64,000 nucleotides of DNA from Lantana camara. Lineage: Eukaryota; Streptophyta; Magnoliopsida; Lamiales; Verbenaceae. Positions 11,467 through 24,125 of this stretch are shown here, piece after piece. Where the stretch lies: the NCBI GenBank assembly GCA_037501455.1, contig CM074858.1, positions 44,451,001 through 44,515,000 on the forward strand, given 5' to 3'. Made by a program: the position numbers and the translations under genes. Below the pieces are notes generated by a model. That model was not told the origin of the DNA, did not search any database, and saw nothing but the letters and a program-made list of their open reading frames with translations. Position 1 is the stretch's first letter. Each line of letters starts with the position of its first letter.

Positions 11467-13233
11467 GTGAGGTTAGGATATAGTTATACCCTAATGCAGC
11501 GTGCTCGTTTTGAATGCATGCGATTTATAAGCCTTATGTATATGTAAATATGTGCGGAATACGTATTTTAATGGTTTTGTTATACGTCTGAAAGTAAGAA
11601 TGCTATGTATAAGCCTATGTATGCTTGTGTTGGATTTGGTACATTTGTGTGTGGTATGCGAGTTCGTATGTATGCAAGTTTGTATGTATGCATAGTGTGT
11701 ATGCATGGAATACGTATGTATAGTGTGTATGCATGGAATACGTATGTTTGTCGCACACACGATATGTTTTGCTATGCACGTTTGTAGCGGGCTTAGGATT
11801 TGATATGCTTTGATCGTGATATGTTTTGTTTGATGGGGCCCCGACGTACGTTATATGCTAAGGATGTACCGAAAGCCACCCGGGAGTGGGTTGGGGGATG
11901 GAGTCCTGAGGGTTTGAGGAGCATTGAGCACTCTCCTCGTCCGTTTTGCATGGTTAGGGTCACGTAGCCCTTCCATCACTTTGATTCAAGGTTTGACATG
12001 TCTGCATTTGTTGGTATGTATTGTTTTGTATATTTTGTTGCTTTGCACATTTTGTTTGTGAGGTTTGCACTCGTGTCTGCCGAGTTTCGTTACGTTTGTC
12101 TTAAGTTCGTCAAACAGGGGTAGATTCATAAATTAAGATAAAATTTGGTATACTTTTAACTTAATAAAATATGTTTTGATAAGTTTGTTAAGCCTGCATG
12201 CATTTGAACGTACGCTTTGATATAAGTTTAGTTAAGTTTCGTTTGTTCCGTTTTGCTAAGTTACCCTACATATATTATCACAGGCAAATATTTTGGTGTG
12301 CAAAAGCTAATCCTGGATTCACGAACATTCAACTTTGAACATGCTTTGGTATGTATATATATATAGCGTACGCGTGTTAACCCATTGCTCTGTCAAGTGT
12401 GACTGACCCCTCCCTCTTTACGTTTTTATCTTTGCAGGTTTGCTTTGGAGTTCAAGCTAGGTGAGTCTTTCTTTTGTGGTGTCCGTTCGAGTCGGTCTTT
12501 CGTATAGTCTACATTTTACATTTTGTATTTCGTTTTGAATTATGTTTATACGATATGATCGCATGTTTGTATATATTATTTGTTTAACTATGATTTGAAT
12601 TCGAGACAGGCTTCTAGGGACAGAATTGAACCCGTTTGCATGTATGATTTATGTTATGAATTCATTTTGGGATCAGGAATTATGCTAGTTTGAACCCGTC
12701 ACCTGTTTGCATGGTTTTGATTTTTGTTTGGCATGTTCAGGCTTCCACATATTCTGTTAAGTACCGTTTTATGCAGGGTCTACGTTCCGCCTAGCTTATG
12801 GTTAGTTTTATTTTGTTTGTCTCCGTTCGCTATGGCTCGGCACGTGTGCGGAGGTCTGGTTTCGTTACACGTGTCAGGCTATAGTACGGGGGTGTGGTGC
12901 CCCCCGTTGGGGTGCTACACTTTGATACTTTGCTACTTGATCATTTTGGCCCCGGTTGGGCGTTGTACATTTGTATACGATTACAGCATGCTAGTATGGA
13001 TTTATTTTGATGTATATATTGATCTTAGGATTTTTATTTAACTGTTTAATCGCTTCCGCTATATTATTGATTTGATATGCACTCTGAATGAGGGTTTAGG
13101 CCGCCTAGCTAGAGTGTATGTTTTGTTTATCACCCCGTTCGCTATTGTTTGATGCGTGTGCGGACTTTCCATTTCATTACACGTGTTGGACTCTAGTGCG
13201 GGGGATGTGGTGCCCTACGCTCGGGGTGCTACA

Positions 13234-13669
13234 ATTTGATTTAAATGCCAAGAATATGCCCTAAGTGGATTTATGATATGCATTCTTGTGATTTATGAAT
13301 TTATAAATATAAATTTGATTCCTAAGCATGCTAATTTCATGAATTATGTGTTATATATGATTTAACGGCTTATTTGTATGATTTTAATATGTTTTGGGCT
13401 TGTTTGAAACCTTAGAGGACACAATTGCACTTTTTCTTAAGTTTTAGGCCAATTTGCAATTTGGCTATTCTTGAGTCCTTGCTAGCAAAACACGAGCTCG
13501 GGAATTCGATTCAAATTCTGTTTTTGCCGTTGGACTCGTTTCGATGATTCGGATCTAAGGACAACCCTCATAATATTTTGATGTCGTTTGAACCTCCGAT
13601 AAAATTAAATTCAATACTTATGACCCATTTTGCCCCTTAGACCCGTTTTTGCCCCCTTTAGATCCGTTT
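13234..13669 (+). mobile_element. Gypsy-type LTR, continuation of the copy begun at 4236
   Basis: Resumes after the ATTTG duplication and continues with U3-like AT-rich DNA and then CGAGCTCGGGAATTCG and TTTCGATGATTCGGA boxes shared with other LTRs. It is cut at 13670 by the next LTR. The remainder is outside the window. Confidence 0.75.
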
Positions 13670-14894
13670 TGTAACATCCTGATTTTTCGGACTTGCAGGT
13701 ATGACGTCATGGGTGTGATACGTGCGTAATTTATTTAGTTATTTATGCACTTATTTTTTAATATTGATTTTGTGATGTTATACGAACTTATTTGAATTAG
13801 GTTTTGAGCTTTGAATATGAGTTTTGAACATTTATGACTACGTGACATTGAACTTGAGCTATATGTATCCGAATTCAATTTCGATTTTTGTGAAATTTTG
13901 ATATGCATGAAATACATGAGTTATGAACATACTTAGATGCTCATTATGTGATTTTGAATTTATTTGGTTTAGTTTTGGCTCGTTTTTGTTTTGCGCAACC
14001 AAAAGTAGGCTAAAGAGCATTTAGTGCACCTTGGGTTCCGGGCGGCGTAACTTGGGGTCGGGAATTCAGATTTGAATTTTTCCACCTCCATTGGACTCGT
14101 TTCGATGATTTGGAGCAATGGAACAAGCCTCATCATTTTCTAAGCCCGTTTGGACCTCCAAAATTTGCCCGAACTGAACACCTTATACTGGATTTGCCAT
14201 CGTTGACTAAAATAGGTATAACTTTTTCAATTCAACACCTTTTTGAATAATTCTTAGGCCCACATTCCACTCACTTAGCTTTATATCTCCCTCTCTCATC
14301 TCCATTTCATTTCAACCATGAGAAAGAGGGAACAAGTTGCTAAAAATCGAGATCAAGAGGAGAAGAAGGAAGAAAGAAGAGAAACTATTCATCCTTGGTG
14401 ATTTTGAGCCCTTATCACCTTCAAATCTCTTACAACTCAAGAGGTAAAATAATATTTGTGTTCTCCATCCCTTTGCGATCATTTTAAGTATAATTTTGCA
14501 AGATATCTCCATGATTTGAGCATTCTATGGCACATATGATGAATAGTAAGGGTTTAGAGCATTTTGAGGGTTCTAGCATGATTCCTTGTGAAATCTTTTG
14601 ATATAAAGCATTTAATATGATCCTAAGACACCATTTATGACTTATATGAACTTTTTTTAAGTTTTAGCTAAGAATTCATGAGTTTGCCATTATTGAATTT
14701 TGAAGGTTTTGTAAGAGCTTGAACCCTTTTCACTTGTTTCTTGTGTTGCTTCATGTTTGGCCCAGAATTTGACCTTTAATGCATGAATTCTTGCTACCAT
14801 AACTTACCATTATGTGTTTTGATGCTAGTGTGGTTTGCTTTGGGTTTCTTGGGAGTTTGAGGGCTGAAAATCGAACATTTCCAGCCCTGCGCAG

Positions 14895-15094
14895 CCTAAC
14901 GCCCGTCAGGGCATTCCTACGCATGGAAGGGTAACGGGCGTTAGTCCCTTGGACCTTGTCTCAGACCCTCCTAATGGGGTTTAGGACCCCTTAGTGTTTT
15001 TTAGGGGTAAAGACCGTTAGTCCAGGTCTGAGCTTCTGACCTGGCTAACGGCCGTTAGGGCTAAGAATAAGAGTTGGGGCTAACGGCCTTGCGT
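14895..15094. repeat. palindrome array, CTAACGGCCGTTAG type
   Basis: Units: CCTAACGCCCGTCAGG (14895-14910), GGGTAACGGGCGTTAGTCCC (14929-14948), the perfect CTAACGGCCGTTAG (15045-15058) and a half copy (15079-15094). Between them are other inverted repeats: CCTAA/TTAGG (14969-14984) and perfect CCAGGTC/GACCTGG arms (15022-15028 and 15038-15044). The whole 200 bp is dense in potential hairpins. Confidence 0.85.
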
Positions 15095-15371
15095 GTATTT
15101 GTGTTGTTTGTTCGTTTCCTTGCTTTGATTACTTGTTTATTTGCCTTGTATGTGACTTATATGTATTATAAACATGTTTTATTATGTGTTATGAGCATTG
15201 TATTAAATTTATGGGTCATTTTGATATGAAACGTGCAAGATATGATCACTTAGGCCCTACTTGTTACCTTATTGCATTTCATACGTATCATTCACATTCA
15301 TATGCATTTGACAACCTTCTAATTGGTTCATGTTGAGTCTAAGAGTGTCTTTTGTTGTTTGTTTTGTTCAG

Positions 15372-15449
15372 TGGACCTTCCCTTTGAAGACGAGGTTGCT
15401 CCTTAGGCATCCGATTCACACTCTTTTGTTATCACTACGCGTATTCAAT
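15372..15449 (+). other. predicted internal leader exon of the LTR
   Basis: Preceded by GTTTTGTTCAG and followed by |GTGAGGTTTTG. Same 78-bp length as the module at 6070-6147, with the core GACGAGGTTGCTCCTTAGG. The last exon bases are CAAT rather than CAAG, which would weaken the donor. Confidence 0.45.
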
Positions 15450-16749
15450 GTGAGGTTTTGTTCTTTTAGTTATAATGACCTACAACCCTATGTTTTTTGA
15501 AGGCCGCATGCAAAATATGTATATTATATGATAGATACGTGTATGATATGTACTTTGATGGCTTGTCCCGTTTGCTATAAGACTTTGAAAACAATTTGTA
15601 TACGTATATAAGCTATTTTTCGTTTGATTTGAAAACCTTTGGTAAGTGTGTGTGTGCAAGCGAGATATGAGCTTTGAAAGATAGACTTTGTTGGAATATG
15701 ATTTTGAACTTTGATTTAGGCCCCAGAGGCAACTCGGGATGGCCGTAGTGTAGCACCCGGGACGAGAGCACCGCATCCCCCGCCCTATAAGTTCGGTCCA
15801 CATATGAAATGGGCTTATCCATACATAAACCAAACTCACCCCGAACGGAAGACAATAAAAATAAAACAGTCCTGGCTAGGCGGAGTCTAACCCTGTACCA
15901 ATCAAGTAGAGCATGCAAGATAGTAGTGCGTGGAAGAAATAAAGCAATAATAACCATATCAACAATTTGATCATCTAATAGCACACAACCTAACAACGGG
16001 TTCAGCTATGCAAGCAACCTGTCCCGATTTAGTACAATTCGATAAGTAAATGGTTTGCAGGTCCAATAATTAAACCAATATAATAGGTAACTACAATATG
16101 CAGTGAGCGTACAAGTGCAGGACTCGAACAAAGACATGACTCCTGCCTAGCAACAACCAGTACAAAACCTGAGGGACAAAAAGGGGAGGGGTCAGTCTCT
16201 AGAAGTCTGAGTGAATAAGGGCTTAAATAGATATATAAAGCGATAAACATGCAGGTCCTAATCCCGTAAAAGGTTTTAAAGGAATAATTTCAAAGGAAAA
16301 GGGATATTCACGGATTTACGACACTTCCAAATTTCAATTCATGACAATAGGCTATCAATGGCTCGGTGAGTGAGCAAATCTCCAACCTTACTCCCATTCG
16401 TGTAACAATGACATGCTTCTTATTAGGTGATCAAGCAATTATTAGGTTTTGATCATTACAATACAATCAATACAGTAACAGTGCATAATAAGTTCCATCC
16501 TTCTTCCTCCAGGTTATAGTCCAGGTAGCTAGCCCTCGCCATCCAATCAATATGGTCAATGGGTGCATGAATCCCTAACGACTGAGATTCCATCCTCCAC
16601 TAACCTCCTAGTGCATTCCGGGTTCATCTCAACAATGTGGGAGAGTGCAAGAGGTCACCGTCGGCCCGATGCCTTCCCGGATTGCTCAATACACTCAACC
16701 CTGGGCCCCAATAGTGAAGAATATCTTGCCAAAACAGTAGGGTAAATAC

Positions 16750-18822
16750 AGTTGGAAAACAGCAGAGTTCAAGCAGCGGAAGTTTAAAAATTTTTCCAAA
16801 AGGGATCGTGATCTTGCAATGTTCGTTTCAAAACTTATGGGATTACAAGAAACTTACAACAATTGAAGCTTTCTTGAAACGTTTTGAGCCGCCCTCAAAC
16901 ATTCTTCATGCGGCATGAATCCCTTCGTCTTGATCGATTCTTTCTTCGAGATTCCAAAGTAGAAATCCTCTAGAGTATTAATCCACACCAACCTAGATTC
17001 AAATCATGTTAGTGAGTATGCTAGTACTATAACATGCGTATTAAAGAAACATGAAACGAAAAAGAGAGCAAGAGAATTATCCCCAAAATTCCATGAAGGT
17101 TGGACGTGATCTCCAAATCACTTGTAAGCCAAAAACTTGAACCCTTAGTCCCTTTTCTAGGGTGGGGTTCGAACCCTAAAGTCTTGTAGGAGATGGTCTC
17201 CTACTTTGACTTTTTCTTCTACTCTTTCTTTCTCTCCAAGTAAACAATATCTTATCTAAAATAAGATGTTTATTTTATAGAAAAAGAGCTCCTAACTAAT
17301 TTAGGAATATTTCATTATTCTAGTAATAATTAAATATCTTATCCCATTAATATTTATTCTAATCATATTAGAAATAATACTTTAGAATAATAAAATAGAA
17401 GATATTTACTTATTTATTTATTCTAATCAAATTAGAATAACTAAATAATTAAATACTTAGAATTAATTCTCCAATTAATTCCATTATGGGCTTTAGAATT
17501 AATTCACCGATTAACTCTAATGGGCTAAAATTAATTCTACAATTAATTATATTTAGGGATTTATAATTAATTCTCCAATTAATTATATTTGGGCTTTATA
17601 ATTAATTCTCCAATTAATTATATTTGGACTTACTAATGTGTCCAAACGCGCTCTTGACTCCCACACGTGTACCATTCACATGTGGTCTCGTTTCGATCAA
17701 TTATTTGATCTTTCTAACAATACCCTTTGAACCTGGTATTTGTGTGTGACCCTCTAGGTTCAATTTCAGTTAGCAGTGAGCCTAATTAATTAATACACTT
17801 TATTAATTAATTATCTCACAGATCAGACGACCATAGTCTAGCAACAGGTGTGTGACCCCTACCCGAAATGTTAATGTATGTTCGAAAGAACCTTTTAGTC
17901 AATGACATCATGTGGGATACGATCCTCCTACCATCCTATCTCTCGATTAAGATCTAGGGCATGGGAATATGGAGAGCCCTACTAATCTTAATCCTAAAAC
18001 AAAGTTCCTTTCATATTCTATTTGATCTCAATCCAAGAAAACTCCATTTTCTTGATGTCTTGATCTAACCACCTTGCGCAAGGATTTTGGGATGGAACAT
18101 GAATGACTTGTGTAATAAGAGATCATCTTGCCTACAACAAGTGTAGGTCATTTATTGATTCCAACAATTCTCATATGCCACTTGCGTAATCCCAACATAA
18201 GTCGTGGTTCAGGTGTCTATATGGCGACACCCTTTTGAGCCTATATCAAAGATTACAGAGTTAACTCATATGAGACAATGTGGAATCTCAAGTCTAAGGA
18301 TTAATTCCTCACGTCATTGACATGTGAGATATTTCCTAATCCGGAAGTTCTAGTAACGTCCTTTCCCATTTAGAAATCTTCTCACGCGGGGCACCCTCAG
18401 TGAACTTGTTCTTACAACAAGCACCTTTGTATATTGTGTACGCATCAACTTATGCACTTTACACCCCATAAAACAGGATGATCCTTCTTAAGGACACAAC
18501 TACACAAGCAATTCTCAACAGAGGCAAAGTCGACACTCCCACTGTCTCTTGGCCTCATTGGATTGGAGAAGTTTCTAATCCTCGCATATGGAATTAAGAA
18601 CTTGTTTCATGTGTAATTCCCATAATGTCAAAGTTCTTAACGGCCTCATTAGATCAGGGGAGTTCTAGACATGCACACGTAATGGAAACATACAAAACAC
18701 GTATTGGCACATAAGAAGTGTTCGCCTGTGAGACAATCATTCGTATATTATTCAAAGACTGTCTTTGATATAGGGAAAGTCCCAAAGCATACAAGCTTTC
18801 TAGGGCACTATTATTCCTAACA
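16750..18822 (-). repeat. Copia element 3' LTR
   Basis: 2073 bp. On the minus strand it starts TGTTAGGAATAATAGTGCCC (at 18822) and ends TTTTCCAACT (16750; one base off the expected CCAACA). It contains an AATTAATTCTCCAATTAATT minisatellite near 17455-17640. Confidence 0.9.
17455..17640. repeat. AT-rich minisatellite in the Copia LTR
   Basis: About six imperfect units of roughly 35 bp, each with AATTAATTCTCCAATTAATT followed by a short GGGCTTTA-like tail. Each unit is itself close to an inverted repeat. A version with a different unit count lies in the other LTR at about 25130-25350. Confidence 0.85.
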
Positions 18823-18834
18823 TTTTCCCACTTG
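18823..18834 (-). other. Copia polypurine tract
   Basis: The minus strand reads CAAGTGGGAAAA directly before TGTTAGG of the LTR, the typical position and form of the primer for plus-strand synthesis. Confidence 0.8.
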
Positions 18835-20215
18835 CCCGTAAAAGCCTTTTAGGTCCATTCTAGGTTCCATCTTCCCAAGATGTACTTCTAGAGCCATATT
18901 GACTTTGGGCGTTTCCTAAGTGGATCTGCTATATTCTCTGCTGATTCAATGTTTTTAATTTGCACATCATTAAGGAAACATGATTTCCTTATGCACGTGA
19001 TCTATAATCAAGCATCTGGTCCCTTGGTGAGGTCTCGGTTCTCTTACTCGAGTAACCATCCATTTCATCATACCATATGTTAATGGTGTTGTTTCATGCT
19101 AGGAACTTCATCTACCCATTAGATGGAGTTTCTTACCCAAACACTTAACTTAGTGGTATTCAATACGACTAAGTATTCAACTTTGTGTCGAATCTATAGT
19201 GCCTCTCGATTGGAACTCTTTCTAAAGCACTGTTCTCCCTTCCAGTCAGAATGTGTATCCTCTCATAGATCAATAATTATCTATGTTTTGATGCAATGAT
19301 TACATCAAATAATCCTTTAATGATAAGATCTTGCTGGACTCTTAAAATATATCCTCATTTCTTCTAAAGTACTTAGAGGGTATTTTTATAGCAATCCAGT
19401 GACCTTCTCTAAGGTTACATTCAGAATTGGCCCATTATGCTATGTGCTGCACCAAATATTGTCGCGTATATAATTTTACATACATTATGCTCCCTTTTCC
19501 ATAAAAAGGTTTTGGACATTCTAACTTTCTAAGAGCTATTTTAGGATGCATCCTCCTCAAAAGAGATGTTCCATTGTCCATTGGAAAATCTGTAGGAATC
19601 TTCCATACTAAACCAATTTAGTACAACGTTTATGTACCTCGACTGTGATAATCCTATTATTCTCTTAAATCTATGTCCATAGATATTTGTCTTGAGAATG
19701 TAGGATCTATCACCAAGATCTTTCATCTCAAAATGGTTCCTAACCAGGCTTTGGTGACTTTTATGTCATCCTTCGCATTCCCAATGAGAAGGATGTCATC
19801 TTCACAAAGTACCAAAAGTTGAACTTTTAGTCTCTAACACTTTCTTGTACACGCTATGCTCGAATTTCAGGTCAAACGACTTTGACTATTTCACTAATTC
19901 GAATACTCTAATTCCTAGAAGCCTGATCCAATTTCGTAAATTGACCATTTGGAGTCCGCAAACCTTTTGCTTACTCCCACTAAATGTGAAATCCATGGAT
20001 GTTACATATTTATGTCTTCATCAACCTCATATTGATAAGACAAGCTTGATCCTATCAAGTAGTTAACTAAGGTCCAAACTTAGTTTGAATATATGGAATC
20101 TATTTTAGATTTCATAATTTGTTTTTACTGCTCAGATTCCTAGTCTGACAGCGCCTCCTCATGGGTAAATGGATCAGTATCCACTTTAGAAGATTTCATG
20201 GTGAAAACTATATTA
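18835..20215 (-). pseudogene. Copia RT and RNase H remnants
   Basis: On the minus strand, frame fragments match the Copia C-terminal half in order. DSIYSN then TLV precedes the start of RT (about 20090-20130). An EDDILLIGN stretch stands where the catalytic YVDD motif belongs (about 19795-19815). MKDLGDRSYIL and KRIIGLSQSRYI follow in one open stretch (19541-19726). An AENIADPLRKRP segment near 18920-18945 marks the end of RNase H. Frameshifts, stops and a loss of the central RT separate them. The catalytic motif is altered (Glu-Asp-Asp after Cys), so it is not functional. Confidence 0.75.
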
Positions 20216-20410
20216 TCTTATAGGCTATCAAGGAATGTGTTCTGAGCGCATCAAGGGAGGAGAGTTCACTCGTGTACTATCTCTTAAGATCGGCCAAGTT
20301 TTATCAGAACGGTCCGTTTCTTTCTATTTATGGCAAGGGTTTTTTCCTCAAACCTTTTGAAGTCTTTGGGCTTATCTTTCTTCTCTCTTAGGAACGATTC
20401 CTCAAGAAAG

Positions 20411-20664
20411 GTATACTCTTTAATACAAACAACATTTGTTCAAATGAATCGTAGAAATAATATTCTATATTGTTTGCATAGACTTGAACTAGTTTCTATC
20501 TTATCTCTCAATTTCTTCTTCAATTAAGAAGACTCAAGAGAGATACATTCTTTAGAACAAACAACATTTGTTCCAAAGAATTGCAAAGACAATACTATAT
20601 ATTGTTCATATAAACTTGAAATAGTTTCAAGTTTATCTCCCGTTGTCTTCTTCACTTAAGAAGA
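20411..20664. repeat. tandem duplication of about 127 bp inside the Copia element
   Basis: The units at about 20411-20537 and 20538-20664 both run from an ATACTCTTTA/ATACATTCTTTA start through AACAAACAACATTTGTT to CTTAAGAAGACTC. A third partial CTTCATATAAGAAGAC end follows. AACAAACAACATTTGTT contains an inverted repeat. The sequence lies between the integrase and RT regions and keeps no frame. Confidence 0.75.
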
Positions 20665-21559
20665 CTCCCAATGTCCTCTTCATATAAGAAGACAACCCCA
20701 AAATTCTAAGATAAGAATTATTAGGGAATTTTGAAAGCCACAATTCATATTGCATTTAAGGGACTGATTTGGAATTTACAAGATTCAAAATCCTAACTGC
20801 GTTTTCTGAACCGTAAGTTTAGAATAAAGGTAAGTCAGTGAATCTCAACAAGGAATGAACCTCTTATGGAGTTATGTTCCTTCATTCAAAAATACTAAGT
20901 TATTCTTAAATGAGTTTACTGAGGGATAATCTTATTGTCTCTAAGATGACTAAGGAATTAGTCACTAAGATATCTTATATCTCGATCCGATTGAGCCACT
21001 TATATCTTATGACTACCAAGGTTCCTAACCTTCCTTATTTTGAAATTCTAATAATTTCACAAAAGTTTCAGATTTGTAGTTCAGTAAGTACGCACATTCA
21101 TAATGATTAAACTAGTGATTTTGACTAGTGCTTACATTAAACAATCCAAAATCATTAGTATGGATCGAGATCCATATGAACTTTGGAGCGCGTTTCTCAT
21201 TTCACATAAACGAGGTTTCGGGAACATTTCCCTCTAAATAGGATTCTTAGGAAGTTAAGTCTTTGAATTCATTATCGTAAAAGGATCCTAAGATGATTAA
21301 CTTGCTAATATCATTTAGGATGTTCCAAAGTTATTTGACACTTTGTCATCTTACTTACTTATGTTATCTCGTTGTATGTTCGAAACATCAATGCTATGAG
21401 TTTTGCACAACAGTTTGTGTAAAATTAACTTAAGACTAGCGAATTCTGATCCTATCAGAATTACTACAACGAGAGACGTACGAAGTATCATTATATTGTT
21501 CTCAGTTCCTTTCCAAGGTCCTAGTTTGCTACTATGGAAGATAGAGTCTGATCTTTCTT

Positions 21560-21690
21560 TCTTTTAGCCTTTCCCTTCTCTCAACCCTCCATCGGGTTTT
21601 AAGGGTTTCTTCTTCTTTGGCCTAGATGCCTTTACCTCATTAGGTTTAGAAGAAGAACTAATCATCATTACCTTTTAATCCTTTATAAGG
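21560..21690 (-). pseudogene. Copia gag remnant (basic tail)
   Basis: The minus strand reads MMISSSSKPNEVKASRPKKK followed by more Lys/Pro-rich residues, like the Ser- and Lys-rich segment that precedes the zinc knuckle in Copia gag proteins. The surrounding minus-strand sequence has an EEDLAATQYTKKRV-like fragment near 21790-21840. No intact zinc knuckle was found. Weak, but its order relative to the PBS and RT is right. Confidence 0.4.
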
Positions 21691-22423
21691 ATGCTTTCTT
21701 ATGTTATCAACTAATTTGATCAACTATGCTACAATAGCTTCATTTGAGCAAAAGGGTCTAAAATGATGATAGAAGCAATTCAAGCAGTCAGTGAAGTAAG
21801 AACTCGTTTCTTAGTGTATTGCGTGGCTGCAAGGTCCTCCTCAGTGACGACTTTCAACCCACGTTACACGTGTATTCCTTCATACAAATATGGAACAATT
21901 CCTTCGATGTGTTATAATATGCAACATGTTCGTAAGAGAGTACAATTGCTCTAAGTGTTCCTATAATGTGTTATACTTTGTAACACGTTTATGAGGGAGT
22001 ACAATTGCTCTTAAGTGTTTGGAGAATTTCCTTTTACTTTTCAATTGCTTCTCTTAAGCCTAGGTCAAATTTTTCACAACAGATGAAAGGTTCACCTTTT
22101 AGAGAACAATTTTCTCCTTTGGAATCTTAAATCGGATTTTAAGATTCGAAGCCAATCAGAGTGGTCAGGACTTTAGTCAACTTGCTTGACTCAAGGATGG
22201 ATACTAATGGGTCGCATTTCAACTTGTAGACAATCACAGAACTACAACCTAAATGCTAAGCAGAGAAAATGTAAGCATATTGAATAATAACGTAACACAT
22301 AGGATTAGGTCTTTTATCGTATGTGGCTCTCACTGTTTTATAAGGTCTATAAATCCCAAACGAACTTAGAAAAAACTTGTTTTCTCAGTAGGTACTAGGA
22401 TCCCAAGCATTCTTAGTTTTGGA

Positions 22424-22749
22424 CCCACGACTTGTGAGACATCCAAAGGTCTAAGAATCTTTAGGTAGGTACGAAATTGCCAATCCCATCTCCATGGAAT
22501 TCCTAGTAATGTTTTTGCATCACTGATCTTTCAATCATGGACCCACGACTCGTGAGACATCCATATCTACTTCAATGTTGAGTAGAACCCATCAATCATA
22601 AGATCTCAATCAAACTTAGTCCGGAACGACCCAAGACACGTGAGACATCGCCCATTCTAAAATAATCAAGAAATATCAATCACCTAAGGTGATCAATCAA
22701 GAAACTAAGATTTAATAGGCTGCACTAATTACCCACGACTCGTGAGACA
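22424..22749 (-). repeat. four copies of a CACGACTCGTG hairpin motif in the Copia leader
   Basis: ACCCACGACTCGTGAGACA or a close variant occurs at about 22423-22441, 22541-22559, 22628-22647 and 22731-22749. The core CACGA-C-TCGTG is an inverted repeat with a one-base centre; the first has TTGTG and the third has AGACACGTG. The copies sit in otherwise dissimilar sequence at unequal spacing (about 118, 88 and 102 bases), so this is not a simple tandem repeat. They lie in the leader/5' gag area of the element. Confidence 0.8.
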
Positions 22750-23849
22750 GCAATTAGCTTACCTATTAACTCTTAAATCCTATTAATGGAATGCTAGGAA
22801 TTTTATTACTGTAATAGAATACCTATTTATTCGAAAGTTGCTCAATATTTTATTTAGGGATTTTCGAATTAACCGGAGAGTTGTTCGGTTTTGACCTCAC
22901 CAAAATGTACAGTTATCCATTTTAATTGTCTTGATTAATGCAGTTTCACATAAAATGCATCACAGAAGTAATTAGCAGATAACATGTCCTAGCATGACAC
23001 TAATATGAGATGATCATAGGTATCCTATCTTATGTGCAATTATGGGAGCCACTCCATAATTGCTAGTTCTAACATGCAGCCCACATAAACAGATATTTCA
23101 TATAAGGGTGCATAATTTAATGGAAACCCCTATTCTATTACATTAATAGAAACAACCCTCCCTAACATTTTGAGAGGTCTTCAATTATGGCGTCTTTTCT
23201 CCTTGATTTGTGGATCCATCTTGCTCCATGGGTGCTTGTCTCCAAAATGAAAGAAAAACTCACTTCCTAAGTTCTACTCTCTTTGCATAAATTAATATGG
23301 CTCAATCTTCATATTGACCATAGACAAATACATAAGGCGCCTAAAAACAATAATAATGAAAGCCACATAATAAATCAAGCAAAGCGCGCAGATAAGTAGG
23401 GCTCCAACCCCAATTGAAATAACGCAACTATGGGGCTCCGAAACCCAATTGAAATCATCCATGTGCATAAATTAAAACATTCACAAGACTAACCCATGAT
23501 CACCTAAACTAGCATAATCCGCTTGAAATTTAAATTTACCGACTAAATTTAAAATTCCCTTAACTTCACAACTAACTTAAGTAATTTGAATATTAGTTCA
23601 TTATTCAAGAATTTATTCAAAATCGAACCCGGATCAATTGACAAAATCTCAATTAATTCAAAATTAATTTTTTGTCAAAAAATATCATTCAAAGTGATAT
23701 TTAATATTTTCTCAAAAAAATTAGAACTTAGCTTTAATTCATAAAAATCCCAAACTTTATGATTATTTCAAATAAATAATTTTATAAAATTAAAATCAAA
23801 TTTTAAAATAAAATGAGATTTTACTAAACGGGATTTTACGAAACTTGGA

Positions 23850-24125
23850 AGACACGAAACGAAAACGAAGTCCCGGGACAGCACGCGCAAGGCTCGCGGG
23901 ACAGCTCGCAAGCGGGCGCGAGCAGGCGGTCGCCGTGTACATCATCGCGGCTGTGCTAGGCAGACTGGGAGAGGATCTGCGCTGTTGCGCGAAAGGGCTA
24001 CGCGTGCGCGCGGCAGGTGTACGGTCTCTCCCGCTGGGTGGCTGAACAGCGCGGCAACAACGCCTAGGTCTGCATGCGCGGGTTACGGTAAGGTGGGGCG
24101 GTGGCTTGCCGCCCCATGCGGATAC
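23850..24125 (-). other. GC-rich, CpG-rich island in the Copia leader
   Basis: About 275 bp of strongly GC-rich DNA (many CGCG, GCGC runs) is embedded in very AT-rich surroundings, between the PBS and the gag region. It includes a perfect hairpin GGGGCGG/CCGCCCC at 24095-24115. Open frames on both strands (162 and 66 codons) are arginine-rich and match nothing I recognise; they are probably composition effects. A captured host fragment is possible. Confidence 0.6.

Larger units (their letters stand above)
9703..12919 (+). mobile_element. Solo Gypsy-type LTR, 3217 bp
   Basis: Starts TGTAACATCCCAATTC and ends TTGGGGTGCTACA. It is flanked by CTCTG (9698-9702) and CTTTG (12920-12924), a duplication with one C to T change. 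It has a TATA-like box CTATATACC near 10103, then a GA-rich leader and CAAG|GTAAGA (about 10259), a palindrome region (10557-10657), an exon-like module (11385-11466), and a late 3' splice-like site TTTGCAG near 12437. The 12724-13041 ORF crosses its end and is a chance ORF. Confidence 0.87.
4373..13233 (+). mobile_element. Solo Gypsy-type LTR carrying two younger solo LTRs
   Basis: The LTR begins TGTTACATCCCG and ends GGGGTGCTACA. It survives as 4373-6403, 8936-9702 and 12920-13233, about 3.1 kb once the insertions are removed. A perfect 5-bp target-site duplication, ATTTG, flanks it (4368-4372 and 13234-13238), and there is no internal region, so it is a solo LTR left by LTR-LTR recombination. 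Inside, in order: a CCTTGGGTTCCGGACGGCGT box (4732-4751), a CT-rich leader near 4980-5010, a candidate 5' splice site AAAG|GTAAGT (about 5145), a palindrome array (5610-5808), an internal exon-like module (6070-6147), a hairpin (9500-9514) and a late 3' splice site near 9560. ORFs within it are short and random. Confidence 0.9.
13670..15748 (+). mobile_element. Gypsy-type LTR, 5' part, interrupted at 15749
   Basis: Starts TGTAACATCCTG. It carries the CACCTTGGGTTCCGGGCGG box (about 14028), a TTTATATC promoter-like motif followed by CT-rich DNA (about 14280), an AAGAG|GTAAAA splice-like site (about 14441), a palindrome array (14895-15094), and an internal exon-like module (15372-15449). It is broken by the minus-strand element at 15749. 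The flanking pentamer CGTAG (15744-15748) is the candidate duplication; its partner is outside the window. Confidence 0.85.

Noticed and set aside
12724..13041. 105-codon ORF
   Set aside because: It crosses the boundary of a solo LTR into the host LTR and has no motif.
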